A stretch of 64,000 bases of DNA from NCBI RefSeq assembly GCF_014638095.1, contig NZ_BMFH01000001.1, positions 496,001 to 560,000 on the forward strand. The letters are read 5' to 3'. Below, in pieces: positions 42,522 to 52,763 of the stretch. The DNA is from Muriicola marianensis (lineage in GTDB: Bacteria; Bacteroidota; Bacteroidia; Flavobacteriales; Flavobacteriaceae). Each line of letters opens with the position of its first letter. The stretch's first letter is position 1. The notes below the pieces were generated by a model. That model saw only the letters and a program-made list of their open reading frames with translations. It searched no databases and was not told the DNA's origin. Made by a program: the position numbers and the translations under genes.

Positions 42522-43546
42522 TGAAGATCTTAGTGACCGGGGCAGCCGGGTTTATAGGGTTCCATCTTAGCAAGGCCCTCCTCTCCAGAGGGCATGACGT
42601 TGTGGGCCTGGATAATATCAACGATTATTACGACGTAAACCTCAAATTTACAAGGCTGGCAGAACTCGGTATATCCAGGAAGGACAGTGAACGATTCGGC
42701 AATCTGGCAGTCAGTGAGAATACAGACCTCCCCTTTCGCTTTGTACGCATAAACCTGGAAGACAGGGAACACCTGCCCCAGTTATTTGAATCGGAGAACT
42801 TTGATCTGGTCTGCAACCTGGCCGCCCAGGCCGGAGTTCGGTACAGCCTTGAGAATCCGGAATCCTATATAGATAGCAATGTAGTAGGCTTCCTGAATCT
42901 CCTGGAATGCTGCCGCCACCACGCGATCAAACACCTGGTCTATGCCAGTAGTTCCAGCGTATACGGGCAAAATGAAAAAATACCCTTCGAAACCTCAGAC
43001 CGGGTAGACCACCCCATCAGCTTGTACGCGGCAACCAAAAAAAGCAATGAGCTCATGGCTTATACCTACAGCCACCTTTACGGGTTTCCCACTACCGGAC
43101 TCAGGTTCTTTACCGTCTATGGACCCTGGGGCAGGCCGGATATGGCGATGTTCCTGTTTACCGAGGCCATCCTGAAAGACCAGCCCATTAAGGTATTTAG
43201 CCAAGGAAAGATGGAAAGGGATTTTACCTATATAGATGATATTGTAGAAGGGGTGGTCCGTATCCTGGAAAAAGATACTTCGGCCAGGCATCCCCATGAT
43301 CTTTATAAATTATACAATATAGGGAACAACCAGAGTGTAAAACTCACCGACTTTATAGAGGCCATTGAGAAGGCCCTGGGCAAAAAAGCCGAAAAACACC
43401 TCCTGCCCATGCAGCCCGGAGATGTGGAACGCACCTGGGCCGACGTGGCTGACCTGATCCGGGATTACGGGTATCGGCCCCACACACCTTTAGAAAAAGG
43501 TGTAGAGTCTTTTATTACATGGTTTAAAGAATATTACGGCTTATAA
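42521..43546 (+). CDS. UDP-glucuronate 4-epimerase-type SDR protein
   Basis: This 341-residue extended SDR enzyme has the Rossmann motif VTGAAGFIGFHLSKAL, then DNINDYYDVNLKFTRLAEL, the insertion usual in UDP-glucuronate epimerases. YASSSSVYGQNEKIPF and the YAATKKSNE catalytic Tyr-Lys pair are present, and FFTVYGPWGRPDMA is the family signature. Coupled to ugd, it should convert UDP-GlcA to UDP-GalA. Confidence 0.93.
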   Translation: MKILVTGAAGFIGFHLSKALLSRGHDVVGLDNINDYYDVNLKFTRLAELGISRKDSERFGNLAVSENTDLPFRFVRINLEDREHLPQLFESENFDLVCNLAAQAGVRYSLENPESYIDSNVVGFLNLLECCRHHAIKHLVYASSSSVYGQNEKIPFETSDRVDHPISLYAATKKSNELMAYTYSHLYGFPTTGLRFFTVYGPWGRPDMAMFLFTEAILKDQPIKVFSQGKMERDFTYIDDIVEGVVRILEKDTSARHPHDLYKLYNIGNNQSVKLTDFIEAIEKALGKKAEKHLLPMQPGDVERTWADVADLIRDYGYRPHTPLEKGVESFITWFKEYYGL

Positions 43547-43687
43547 AATATCCTTCAAATTATAATCCATAGGGTATTTACTGAATAGTATGAGGATATT
43601 CTTTCATCGGGAATTTGAGGAGTTAACATAAAATATTCGGTAAAATCCTACGGATATACCCATCTTTACGGCGCTAAATACAAAACC

Positions 43688-44683
43688 ATGCCAGACACTT
43701 ACCTCCCTGATCCCTCTCTTGCTGTTCTTGTGACCGGGGGCGCGGGTTTTATAGGATCAAACCTCTGTGAAGCCTTGCTTAAAAACGGAAACAGCGTACG
43801 GTGCCTGGACAACCTGGCTACGGGCAAACGCAAAAACCTGGAACCCCTCATGTCCCAAGCCGGCTTTGAGTTTATGGATGGGGATATAAGGGATCACAAT
43901 ACTTGTATGAAAGCCTGTGAGGGCCAGGATATGGTGTTGCACCAGGCAGCTTTGGGTTCTGTACCGAGGTCTATCAAGGATCCTATTACTTCCAATGAGG
44001 TCAACGTCAGTGGATTTCTCAATATGCTGGTGGCAGCACGGGACCAGGGTGTTAAGAGGTTTATCTATGCGGCCAGTTCTTCTACCTATGGAGATTCCCA
44101 GGGCTTGCCCAAGGTAGAGGACGTAATAGGAAAACCTTTATCACCATATGCCATCACCAAATACGTTAACGAATTATACGCAGATATCTTCCATAAAACA
44201 TACGGGTTGGACACCATCGGTCTTCGATATTTCAATGTATTCGGCCGAAGGCAGGACCCTAACGGCGCTTATGCGGCGGTGATTCCAAAATTCGTGATGC
44301 AACTGATGAAACTGGAGTCGCCAGTGATCAATGGTGATGGCACCTATTCCCGGGATTTCACCTATATAGACAACGTGGTGGAGATGAATCTGAGGGCGAT
44401 GACCGCTGATAAAAGGGAAGCTCTGAACCAGGTCTACAATGTGGCCTATGGAGAACGCACCAACCTGAATGAACTGGTCCATTTGTTAAAGGAGTATCTG
44501 AAAACCTATAATCCTGACATTGGGCAGGTAGCGGTGACCTATGGGCCTCCCCGCCAGGGAGACGTGCCTCATTCTCTGGCTTCTATCGAAAAAGGACAAC
44601 AATTACTGGGGTATGCCCCAGCATACGATATAAAATCAGGCTTACGGGAAGCCGTGGCCTGGTATTGGAAAAACTTACAATAA
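43688..44683 (+). CDS. UDP-N-acetylglucosamine 4-epimerase (WbpP/TviC-like)
   Basis: This 331-residue SDR enzyme has VTGGAGFIGSNLCEALL near the N-terminus, DNLATGKRKNLEPL, HQAALGSVPRSIKDP, the AASSSTYGDSQGLPK stretch and the YAITKYVNE catalytic pair. RYFNVFGRRQDPNGAYAAVIP is typical of WbpP/TviC, which interconvert the GlcNAc and GalNAc (or acid) forms of UDP sugars. Immediately downstream is a TviB/WbpO-type dehydrogenase, so the pair should give UDP-GalNAcA. The 141-bp gap before it shows no clear promoter. Confidence 0.92.
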   Translation: MPDTYLPDPSLAVLVTGGAGFIGSNLCEALLKNGNSVRCLDNLATGKRKNLEPLMSQAGFEFMDGDIRDHNTCMKACEGQDMVLHQAALGSVPRSIKDPITSNEVNVSGFLNMLVAARDQGVKRFIYAASSSTYGDSQGLPKVEDVIGKPLSPYAITKYVNELYADIFHKTYGLDTIGLRYFNVFGRRQDPNGAYAAVIPKFVMQLMKLESPVINGDGTYSRDFTYIDNVVEMNLRAMTADKREALNQVYNVAYGERTNLNELVHLLKEYLKTYNPDIGQVAVTYGPPRQGDVPHSLASIEKGQQLLGYAPAYDIKSGLREAVAWYWKNLQ

Positions 44684-44685
44684 TT

Positions 44686-45966
44686 ATGGCGGTAAAATCA
44701 ATTGGCATCATCGGCCTGGGTTATGTAGGCCTGCCTCTGGCCAGGCTCTTCGCAACCCGTTTTCCTGTGGTAGGGTTCGACATCAATCCCAACAGGATCA
44801 AAGAATTACAGAGTGGAAAAGACAGCACCCTGGAGGTAGAGGAAAAAGAATTGAAGGAGGTTATTACAAAGGAGATCCCTAAAGGAAAGGGACTTTTCTG
44901 CACCGATCAGCTTCCTGATCTCGAAGGCTGTGATGTGTATATCGTGACGGTACCCACACCTGTGGACAAGAACAATCGTCCCGACCTGACACCTCTGATC
45001 CGGGCCAGCGAAACAGTCGGGAAGGTGTTAAAGAAAGGAGATATCGTGATCTATGAATCCACGGTCTATCCCGGAGCAACAGAGGACGACTGCGTCCCGG
45101 TCCTGGAAAGGATGAGCGGGCTAGTCTTTAACCGGGATTTCTATGCGGGCTACTCCCCGGAGCGGATCAACCCGGGAGACAAGGAACATACCGTGGAAAA
45201 GATACTGAAAGTAACTTCGGGCTCTACGCCTGAGGTGGGCAGGGTCATCGATGAGTTGTACAAATCAGTGATCAAGGCCGGTACGCATCTGGCTCCCAGT
45301 ATCAGGGTAGCCGAAGCGGCCAAGGTAATCGAAAACTCCCAGCGGGATATCAATATTGCCTTTGTCAATGAGCTGGCCAAGATCTTTAACCTGATGGACA
45401 TCGATACCCATGCGGTTCTGGAAGCTGCCGGTACTAAATGGAATTTTCTGCCTTTTAAACCCGGCCTTGTGGGCGGGCATTGCATAGGGGTAGATCCCTA
45501 TTACCTGGCCCAGAAGGCACAGGAGTTCGGCTACCACCCGGAGATTATCCTTGCAGGCAGACGTATGAACGACAGTATGGGACAATATGTAGCCTCGGAA
45601 GTCGTGAAACTCATGGTACAGCACGATATCAAGATCAAGGGCAGCGACATCCTGGTGTTGGGGATCACCTTTAAGGAAAATTGCCCGGATGTACGGAATA
45701 CACGTGCCGTGGATGTAGTGAGAAATCTCCAGAGCTATGGGGCTGAGGTGGATATCTATGACCCCTGGGCCTCCCCTGAAGAAGTGATGCACGAATACGG
45801 CCTTACGACTCAGGTAAACTTGCCTGAAAAATGTTATCACGCCATCGTACTGACGGTTTCCCACAATGAATTCAAGCAATTATCAATAAAGGACATGCTA
45901 TGCGAGAGCGGGGTGGTCTATGATGTTAAAGGCGCCCTGGAAACAGCCTATAATAAACGTCTTTAA
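44686..45966 (+). CDS. UDP-N-acetyl-D-hexosamine dehydrogenase (TviB/WbpO-like)
   Basis: This nucleotide-sugar 6-dehydrogenase has 426 residues from the ATG at 44686, 2 bp after the previous stop; an in-frame TTG 21 bp upstream is less likely. IGIIGLGYVGLPLARLFA binds NAD, VTVPTPVDKNNRPDL and YESTVYPGATEDDCVPVLE are conserved, and GGHCIGVDPYYLAQKAQ holds the catalytic cysteine. It is distinct from the ugd class at 41127. The likely product is UDP-GalNAcA or UDP-GlcNAcA. Confidence 0.93.
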   Translation: MAVKSIGIIGLGYVGLPLARLFATRFPVVGFDINPNRIKELQSGKDSTLEVEEKELKEVITKEIPKGKGLFCTDQLPDLEGCDVYIVTVPTPVDKNNRPDLTPLIRASETVGKVLKKGDIVIYESTVYPGATEDDCVPVLERMSGLVFNRDFYAGYSPERINPGDKEHTVEKILKVTSGSTPEVGRVIDELYKSVIKAGTHLAPSIRVAEAAKVIENSQRDINIAFVNELAKIFNLMDIDTHAVLEAAGTKWNFLPFKPGLVGGHCIGVDPYYLAQKAQEFGYHPEIILAGRRMNDSMGQYVASEVVKLMVQHDIKIKGSDILVLGITFKENCPDVRNTRAVDVVRNLQSYGAEVDIYDPWASPEEVMHEYGLTTQVNLPEKCYHAIVLTVSHNEFKQLSIKDMLCESGVVYDVKGALETAYNKRL

Positions 45967-47501
45967 TGAAAATTGATCAGCTAAAAGGGGGAGCTGCCTT
46001 GTCGTATGTCAATATCTTTTTGACAAATATCATAGGACTGCTTATTACCCCTTTTATCATACGCTCCCTTGGTAGCGCTGAATACGGGTTATACACCATG
46101 ATCGGGGCCCTGGTGGGCTATATGAGCGTGCTGGATTTCGGACTGAACAATACGGTGATCCGTTATGTGGCCAAATACAGGTCGCAAAAGGACAGTAAAG
46201 GAGAAGAAAATTTTCTTGCTCATAGTCTGATCATGTATGCCTGTATTTCCACCTTAATTGTCGCAATCGGGATTGTTATTTATTCGCAGCTGGAGCTTTG
46301 GTATCAGGATACATTAACAATCGAGCAAATTCAGAAAGCGAAGATCATGATGCTGATCCTGATCTTCAATCTTGCGATTTCATTACCTGGAGGGACTTTC
46401 CGGGCAATCTGCAGTGGGTATGAGGAATTCATTCTGCCCAAAGTAGTAAATATCATAAGATACCTGCTGAGGAGTATTCTGGTCGTAGGGTTGTTGTATT
46501 TAGGTGGAGATTCTATAGGCCTGGTTATCCTTGACACTATAATGAATATTGCTATCATCATAGCGAATGCTTTCATTGTTTTTAGAAAATTAAAAGTGAC
46601 ATTTAAACTGCATCAATTCAATATTCGATTATTTAGGTCCATTCTCGGTTTTTCTCTCTGGATCTTTGTATTTGCCTTGGTACATCAATTGCGTTGGCAG
46701 GCCGGGCAAATGATCATAGGTTTGTATTATACTACCTCCATTGTGGCTATATATGCCGTGGGAATTACACTGGGGAATTATTACGGTGCCTTTTCAAGTG
46801 CCATCGAATCTGTTTTTTTACCAAGAGCAATTCAAATGACTGTCAGGCAGGAATCCAAGAAGTCTATGACGGAAATGTTTATAAAAGTTTCAAGAGTGAT
46901 TTTGATTGTATTATTATTCATTTTCGGAGGATTCGTGTTAGTGGGGCGTGATTTTATCTACTTCTGGGTCGGACCGGAATATATGGAAGCCTATTATTAT
47001 GTTGTTTTGATGATGATCGGCTTAACACCTATTTTAAGTCAAGGGTTCGCGAATAATATATTAGAAGCGAAAAACCTATTGTCTTATCGTGGAAGACTAC
47101 TCTTAACCCTTACAATAGTAGGAACTATATTAGCTACTCTTATGGTACAGGAGTATGGGGTGATAACATTTATCTGGGTTACGGTTATTTTTATGATTAT
47201 GGAAAGAATAATCATGATTCCTTATTATACCAAATATGCAAATCTTAACATGAAGAAATACTATAAATCAATATCTCCTCTCGTCATTTATTGTTTTATC
47301 CTATTGTTAGTATTTGTACCCCTGAACCAATTTATAACGGAACACAACGTTTATTACTTTTTAGGTAAAATATTAATCTACAGCTGTTTTTATGCATTTT
47401 TTTTAAAACAGGTTACAACTTCTTTTGAAAAAGATCTCATAAATAAAGTAAAAATGAGAATACTTACAATTGGTTTGCTTCAACATAAAAAGAAATCTTA
47501 A
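45966..47501 (+). CDS. wzx: Wzx-type oligosaccharide flippase
   Basis: This is a 511-residue inner-membrane protein of the MATE/MOP superfamily with about 12 to 14 spans. The start KGGAALSYVNIFLTNIIGLL and PFIIRSLGSAEYGLYTMIGA (residues 26-45) are typical of polysaccharide flippases. It overlaps the dehydrogenase stop by one base (TAATG). From about the middle of this gene the sequence turns visibly A/T-rich. It should flip the undecaprenyl-linked repeat unit to the periplasm for polymerisation. Confidence 0.92.
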   Translation: MKIDQLKGGAALSYVNIFLTNIIGLLITPFIIRSLGSAEYGLYTMIGALVGYMSVLDFGLNNTVIRYVAKYRSQKDSKGEENFLAHSLIMYACISTLIVAIGIVIYSQLELWYQDTLTIEQIQKAKIMMLILIFNLAISLPGGTFRAICSGYEEFILPKVVNIIRYLLRSILVVGLLYLGGDSIGLVILDTIMNIAIIIANAFIVFRKLKVTFKLHQFNIRLFRSILGFSLWIFVFALVHQLRWQAGQMIIGLYYTTSIVAIYAVGITLGNYYGAFSSAIESVFLPRAIQMTVRQESKKSMTEMFIKVSRVILIVLLFIFGGFVLVGRDFIYFWVGPEYMEAYYYVVLMMIGLTPILSQGFANNILEAKNLLSYRGRLLLTLTIVGTILATLMVQEYGVITFIWVTVIFMIMERIIMIPYYTKYANLNMKKYYKSISPLVIYCFILLLVFVPLNQFITEHNVYYFLGKILIYSCFYAFFLKQVTTSFEKDLINKVKMRILTIGLLQHKKKS

Positions 47502-47531
47502 GTCTTCGAGGCATATTTTTAATGATTTTAT

Positions 47532-48302
47532 ATGAGTTCTAAACATAAAATAGTAATGCTAGTTGGAAATGACCATAGTTCCTACTACTTCTATAATAGC
47601 TTATTAAGAGATTATGATATTTCCGCCGTTATTTTAGAAAATGCACCTGATAAAAAAGCATTTCTGAAACGGAGAATAAAAAAAATGGGGTGGTTCAAAG
47701 TCTCCGGACAAGTTTTGTTCAGAATATTAATCGTACCCCTATTAAATATAGAAACCAGAGAGCGCGTCAAAGACATCATAAAGAATAATCAACTAAACAA
47801 AGACGATTTTAAAAAAGAACACCTTATACGAGTTCCTTCTGTAAATTCGGAAGAGTGCATCAATTTGCTTAAAGAAATTCAGCCTAAGGTGGTTGTGGTA
47901 CAGGGGACGCGTATAATTTCAAAGAAAGTTCTCAATTGTATAGATGCCACTTTTATCAATACACATGCCGGAATTACTCCATTATACAGAGGAATTCATG
48001 GAGCCTATTGGTCCAAGATCAATAAGGACGGTCATTGTGGCGTAAGTGTTCATCTGGTGGACCCCGGTATAGATACAGGAGGTATTCTTTATCAGGAGAA
48101 TATAGAGACTATTCCTCAAGACAATTTTATTTCGTACACCTATCTCCAACTTGCCAAGGGCATAGAATTGATGAAGCTCGCCATACAAGACGCCCTAAAT
48201 GATGACTTGAAGGTGATCACCAATGATCTGGCAAGCAAATTCAGAACGCACCCCACCATCTGGTTCTATATCAGAAATCGAATTTTCAAAGGGGTTAAGT
48301 AA
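47532..48302 (+). CDS. Formyltransferase-family protein (probable sugar N-formyltransferase)
   Basis: This 256-residue protein has the formyltransferase core. FINTHAGITPLYRGIHGAYW has the conserved Asn and His, and SVHLVDPGIDTGGILYQE the Asp, so the N-H-D catalytic triad is complete. The N-terminal 100 residues differ from Fmt. Position directly after wzx inside a glycan cassette suggests formylation of an amino sugar from N10-formyltetrahydrofolate. The acceptor is unknown. Confidence 0.85.
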   Translation: MSSKHKIVMLVGNDHSSYYFYNSLLRDYDISAVILENAPDKKAFLKRRIKKMGWFKVSGQVLFRILIVPLLNIETRERVKDIIKNNQLNKDDFKKEHLIRVPSVNSEECINLLKEIQPKVVVVQGTRIISKKVLNCIDATFINTHAGITPLYRGIHGAYWSKINKDGHCGVSVHLVDPGIDTGGILYQENIETIPQDNFISYTYLQLAKGIELMKLAIQDALNDDLKVITNDLASKFRTHPTIWFYIRNRIFKGVK

Positions 48303-48327
48303 ATCTCATTACAACATTTTCATTATA

Positions 48328-49401
48328 ATGATTAATATAATAAAACATCTTATTCCCTTCAAAGCAAAAACAAAATTTTGGCTGACAATTCTTTCATTAA
48401 AGAATAAGGATGCATTTACATTTATGGCCAAGGGTCTAGAAAGACCTAAGGTATTTATCTTTCTTGCTGCTGACTATGGAAATTTAGGGGATGTGGCCAT
48501 TACGTATGCTCAACATAAATTCTTGCAAAATTGTTATCCAAATCATTTAGTTACCGAGATCCCCATCAGCAAGACGCTTGATGGTATCGCATTTGTAAAA
48601 AAAACAAGGACCAGTAAAGATATCATGACCATTGTTGGAGGTGGGAATATGGGGGACCTCTACCCCATGATAGAACATTTCAGGCAGTTAGTGATCCAAA
48701 ATTTTCCTGAGAACAGGATCATATGCTTTCCTCAGACCGTCGATTTTTCGGAAACCCCAAAAGGCCAAAAGGCTTTGAAAAAAGCGATACGGGTCTACAG
48801 TAAGCACCCCGACCTTACGTTATTGGCCCGGGAAAAGAAGTCCCATCAATTCTTTAAAGAACACTTTCCAAAAAACAAATCCCTATTAAGCCCTGATATC
48901 GTGATGGGACTGGACAGGTCCGAATCTAAATTTGGAAGAAAAGGAGCTCTGATTTGTTTAAGGGAAGACAAAGAAAAAAAAAGGACACAGCATGAGGAGC
49001 AAGTGCTTTTAGAAATTGTAGACTCATACTTTGGCAATCATATAAACAGAGACACTCATATTGGTGGGAGAGGCTATCCATTAATCGCTCGTGTCAGAGC
49101 TCTTTTCAGAATCTGGGAGGATTTTAAAAAAGCGGAACTGGTAGTTACAGACCGGCTCCACGGGATGATCTTCTGTTATATTACACGTACCCCTGCATTG
49201 GTATTCCTGAATAACAATCACAAAGTCAAATCCTGCCATGCCTGGATACAAGACGCTCATTGGATCTCCCTTCTAGAAAACTGGGACTCCGAAAATATAA
49301 AAAAAGCCATCCAGTCAGTCACATCGGATAACAGTAGTTTCACTGGTACATCCGTTCAGAATAAATTTCAGGAACTGACACGAAATCTTAGAGAGTCATG
49401 A
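48328..49401 (+). CDS. Polysaccharide pyruvyl transferase-family protein
   Basis: This 357-residue protein is read from the ATG giving MINIIKHLIPFKAKTKFWL; a longer frame begins inside the previous gene and lacks similarity. FLAADYGNLGDVAITYAQHKFL (residues 49-70) and IVGGGNMGDLYPMIEHFRQL (96-115) are N-domain signatures. VVTDRLHGMIFCYITRTPAL is the C-domain signature with the RLHG motif. The family transfers pyruvate from PEP as a ketal to sugars, adding negative charge. The stop overlaps the next GT2 start (ATGA). Confidence 0.9.
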   Translation: MINIIKHLIPFKAKTKFWLTILSLKNKDAFTFMAKGLERPKVFIFLAADYGNLGDVAITYAQHKFLQNCYPNHLVTEIPISKTLDGIAFVKKTRTSKDIMTIVGGGNMGDLYPMIEHFRQLVIQNFPENRIICFPQTVDFSETPKGQKALKKAIRVYSKHPDLTLLAREKKSHQFFKEHFPKNKSLLSPDIVMGLDRSESKFGRKGALICLREDKEKKRTQHEEQVLLEIVDSYFGNHINRDTHIGGRGYPLIARVRALFRIWEDFKKAELVVTDRLHGMIFCYITRTPALVFLNNNHKVKSCHAWIQDAHWISLLENWDSENIKKAIQSVTSDNSSFTGTSVQNKFQELTRNLRES

Positions 49402-50381
49402 ATCCCCCCCTTTCCATTGTCATTCCCGTTTACAATGTAGAAGTCTATGTGGAAAAATGTATCCGTAGCTGTTTTGACCAGGATGTTCCCTCAGGGTCCT
49501 ATGAAGTGATCGTGGTCAACGACGGTGCAACAGATAACAGCTTGGCTATTTGTGAAAGACTGCAACAAGAATTTCCATCCATGATCATCATCAGCCAGGA
49601 GAACAGGGGGCTGAGCGGGGCCCGCAATACGGGGATGCGGCATGCAAAAGGCGACTATATTTGGTTTGTGGATTCAGACGACTGGATTGAAAAGGATTGC
49701 TTGAAAGAAATCATCAGTAAATTAAAAAACACCAATCCTGAAATTCTATGGATGGGCCATGACGTGATATACCAAGGTGAAACGGTAAATAAATATATCC
49801 CTGAAAAAGCGAACCACCCATTAAACGGACCGGAGTTGTTTTTGAATTACTTGAATTACCAGTATTACATTTGGAAGTTCATATATAAAAGTTCATTTCT
49901 ACATGAACATTCTTTAACCTTCTACGAAGGTATTCTATACGAGGACCTGGAGTTTACACCTCGGGCTTTATTTTTCGCAGATTATTGCATTATTGAACCC
50001 AAGATACATTATCATTATCTATTGAGACAAGGCAGTATAGCGAACAAAATACGACCCAAAAACGTTGAACATCGTTTCTGGATTATTGACAGAATGATAA
50101 ACCAATGGGAAGTAAATAGAGAAAAGTCAACATTTACACAGGCATTATCTCAATCCATTCTTGAATCCTTTAGCAGTACACTGAATACCGCTGCGAGAAC
50201 AGGAATATCATTACCAAAAACAGGGCTTATGCTTATAAAAAAAATCCGCTCGACGCCCGAATTAAAAAAAAATCTGAGACAATCCGTAAAAATTGGTCTC
50301 TACTTTCCTAAATCATATTGTAAATGTTATGGCCTGGCATATAAAGTATATTCTGGTATCAAAAATTTAAGATCATTATGA
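49398..50381 (+). CDS. Glycosyltransferase family 2
   Basis: This is a 327-residue GT-A enzyme with LSIVIPVYNVEVYVEKCIRS, VNDGATDNS (Ala instead of the usual Ser), SGARNTGMRHAKGDYIWF and the DxD-type FVDSDDW. The acceptor part has WKFIYKSSFLHEHSLTFYEG and YEDLEF. It is coupled to the pyruvyl transferase before it and the GT4 after it by ATGA overlaps. Linkage specificity is unknown. Confidence 0.92.
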   Translation: MNPPLSIVIPVYNVEVYVEKCIRSCFDQDVPSGSYEVIVVNDGATDNSLAICERLQQEFPSMIIISQENRGLSGARNTGMRHAKGDYIWFVDSDDWIEKDCLKEIISKLKNTNPEILWMGHDVIYQGETVNKYIPEKANHPLNGPELFLNYLNYQYYIWKFIYKSSFLHEHSLTFYEGILYEDLEFTPRALFFADYCIIEPKIHYHYLLRQGSIANKIRPKNVEHRFWIIDRMINQWEVNREKSTFTQALSQSILESFSSTLNTAARTGISLPKTGLMLIKKIRSTPELKKNLRQSVKIGLYFPKSYCKCYGLAYKVYSGIKNLRSL

Positions 50382-51490
50382 AAAGAATTCTTCAGGTAGT
50401 AGGTTCTATGAATAGAGCAGGGGCTGAAACCATGGTTATGAATTTATACAGGGCTATCGATCGGGAAAAATTCCAATTTGATTTTATTTACTTTACTAAG
50501 AAGGAATGTGCATTCGACAAGGAGATAATCAGCTTGGGCGGTAGAATTTTTCATATAAATGAAAAAGATTCAAAATCCCCATTTTTACGAACCTTGCAAC
50601 TATATAAGATAATAAAAAAGGAAGGACCTTTCCATGCTGTTCATTGCCATCAACTCTTCAGTAATGCCTTTCATTTAATGGCTGCCTATATGGCTGGAAT
50701 TAAAATGAGGATTGCTCATTCTCACAACACGAGCGATGCAAATAGTAGCAGCATTTTAGGCAGAATCTATCAACGATTATCCAAATGGATCATTAATCTG
50801 TTGGGTACGGATTTTGTCGCATGCGGCGATTTAGCGGGAAAGTATTTGTTCTACAGATCGCGAGAAGTCTTGCTCATCCCAAATGCTATTGATATCGATA
50901 AATTTATCTTCTCACAGGAAAAGGTCGCAACCGATTATTTTAAGTTGCCTGAAGTAGACGATAATACATTGTTTATCACTCAGATAGGCCGATTGATGCC
51001 CGTAAAGAATCATAAATTTTCAATTGAGTTTGCAGATTTTCTAAAGAGTAAAAATATTGATTTCCGAATGCTATTCATAGGGGGTGGTGAACTGGAAAGT
51101 GAACTTAAGAATTTAGTAGAGAACAAAGGATTGACCTCAGAAGTTGCTTTCCTGGGTGTAAGAAGTGATATTGATCAAGTTTTAGCGAATTCTGACATAA
51201 TGATTATGCCATCCCACCATGAAGGATTCCCTGTCATCCTTGTTGAAGCCCAAGTAGCAGGATGTCCTAGTTTGATCTCCAATAATATATCACCTGAGGT
51301 AGATCTTAAATTAAATTTGATTGAGTTCTGTGGGCTAGATGAATCAATGGATACTTGGCTCGGTAAAATGAATGAGCTTACTAAGAGACCAAAGACAGAC
51401 GAGAGGCTTATCCGTGAAACAATGCGCAAAGAAGGGTTTGATATAGACGTTAGTGTTAAGCGATTGGAAAGACTTTATGAAAAAAAGTAA
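50378..51490 (+). CDS. Glycosyltransferase family 4
   Basis: This is a 370-residue GT-B retaining glycosyltransferase. VVGSMNRAGAETMVMNLYRA is the typical start of this capsule-type GT4 subgroup, HCHQLFSNAFHLMAAYMAGI and RIAHSHNTSD the N-domain. QIGRLMPVKNHKFSIEFA starts the C-domain, and HHEGFPVILVEAQVAGCPSL is the E-x7-E donor site. The gene is coupled to the GT2 upstream and followed by a 93-bp gap before the polymerase gene. Confidence 0.93.
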   Translation: MKRILQVVGSMNRAGAETMVMNLYRAIDREKFQFDFIYFTKKECAFDKEIISLGGRIFHINEKDSKSPFLRTLQLYKIIKKEGPFHAVHCHQLFSNAFHLMAAYMAGIKMRIAHSHNTSDANSSSILGRIYQRLSKWIINLLGTDFVACGDLAGKYLFYRSREVLLIPNAIDIDKFIFSQEKVATDYFKLPEVDDNTLFITQIGRLMPVKNHKFSIEFADFLKSKNIDFRMLFIGGGELESELKNLVENKGLTSEVAFLGVRSDIDQVLANSDIMIMPSHHEGFPVILVEAQVAGCPSLISNNISPEVDLKLNLIEFCGLDESMDTWLGKMNELTKRPKTDERLIRETMRKEGFDIDVSVKRLERLYEKK

Positions 51491-51583
51491 ATGATATGGA
51501 TTTTCTTCACAAATCCATTATCTAGGCACTAAGTATATTCAGCTATTGAATCACAAGAAATTCTACAAAATAAATTGATTTAA

Positions 51584-52684
51584 ATGTTTGATTTTATTTC
51601 AGTCGAATTTTATACAGAATTTTACTATCAGGTAATTTTGATTATTTGCCTTATTTCCCTTTTACATACCTCAATTCTGGCCGGAAATGAGCCTCAAATC
51701 CAATTTTTAAATAAAACTGGTGCTTTTACATTATTGATGTTTGTAGTCCTTTATATGGGCTTGCGTCCAGTGGACGGCGAGTTTATCGACATGACAACTT
51801 ACGCCCGAATTTTCAATCGTTATGCAAATGGAAATTTCGAGGTAATTGGAGAGGATATTGGATTCAGTTATTTTGTCTATTTGTGTTCTCAGATCATGAA
51901 TGAAACCTGGTTTTTCTTTCTATGCGCATGCATTTATACACTTCCTTTATATTTTGCATGTAAGAATTGGTTCCCCAATTATTACTTTTTCGGATTTCTT
52001 CTACTTGTCGGGTCATTTTCATTCTGGGGATATGGGGTAAATGGAATAAGAAATGGCATGGCTTCATCCTTATTTCTATACGCCATATCACTTGACAAAA
52101 GAAATAATCTGATGATGGGGCTGATGATGTTCCTTTCATATAGCTTTCATTCCAGTATGATTTTGCCAATATTAGCCTATGCTTTGGGATTTTGGATTAA
52201 GGATACTAAGAAGTTTATCGTTTTATGGATTTCATGTATTTTCTTGTCCCTGGCATTCGGCGGAGTTTGGGAGAATTTGTTTGCTTCCCTAGGATTTGGA
52301 GATGAGCGACTGGCGAGCTATTTGACTACAAGGGCACAAGAGGGTAAGTTTAGCAGCACAGGATTCCGATTTGATTTTTTATTCTACGGAGCTGCTCCTA
52401 TCGCTTTAGCCTACTATTATAAATTTAAAAAGGGTTTTGAAGATCCAATTTACAACAGAATACTAAACACATATTTAATTGCAAATGCGTTTTGGATTCT
52501 CATCATTAGAGCTAATTTTTCCAATCGATTTGCTTATCTATCCTGGTTTTTGATGGCAATCGTTATTACCTATCCTTTATTGAAAAAGCATTTCATTAAC
52601 AAACAATTCAAGTTCCTGGGTTTGGTGACAATTGTTTATTACGGATTTACATATGCTATGTATTATATTCTAATTAAGGACTAA
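51584..52684 (+). CDS. EpsG-family membrane protein, probable Wzy polymerase
   Basis: This 366-residue protein has about nine to ten spans. VLYMGLRPVDGEFIDMTTY near residues 57-75 is the EpsG-family signature after the second span, followed by an extracytoplasmic loop and FWGYGVNGIRNGMASSLFLY with conserved N-G-R-Q/N-type residues. LSYSFHSSMILPILAYALG contains the conserved HxS. No other polymerase is visible in the locus, so this should link repeat units in the periplasm. Confidence 0.87.
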   Translation: MFDFISVEFYTEFYYQVILIICLISLLHTSILAGNEPQIQFLNKTGAFTLLMFVVLYMGLRPVDGEFIDMTTYARIFNRYANGNFEVIGEDIGFSYFVYLCSQIMNETWFFFLCACIYTLPLYFACKNWFPNYYFFGFLLLVGSFSFWGYGVNGIRNGMASSLFLYAISLDKRNNLMMGLMMFLSYSFHSSMILPILAYALGFWIKDTKKFIVLWISCIFLSLAFGGVWENLFASLGFGDERLASYLTTRAQEGKFSSTGFRFDFLFYGAAPIALAYYYKFKKGFEDPIYNRILNTYLIANAFWILIIRANFSNRFAYLSWFLMAIVITYPLLKKHFINKQFKFLGLVTIVYYGFTYAMYYILIKD

Positions 52685-52763
52685 TGATATATTGGATGAA
52701 TATGAAAATAATAAGCAGTATAATAGAACGTTCAATCAATGAATAATTGACATCTCTAAGACT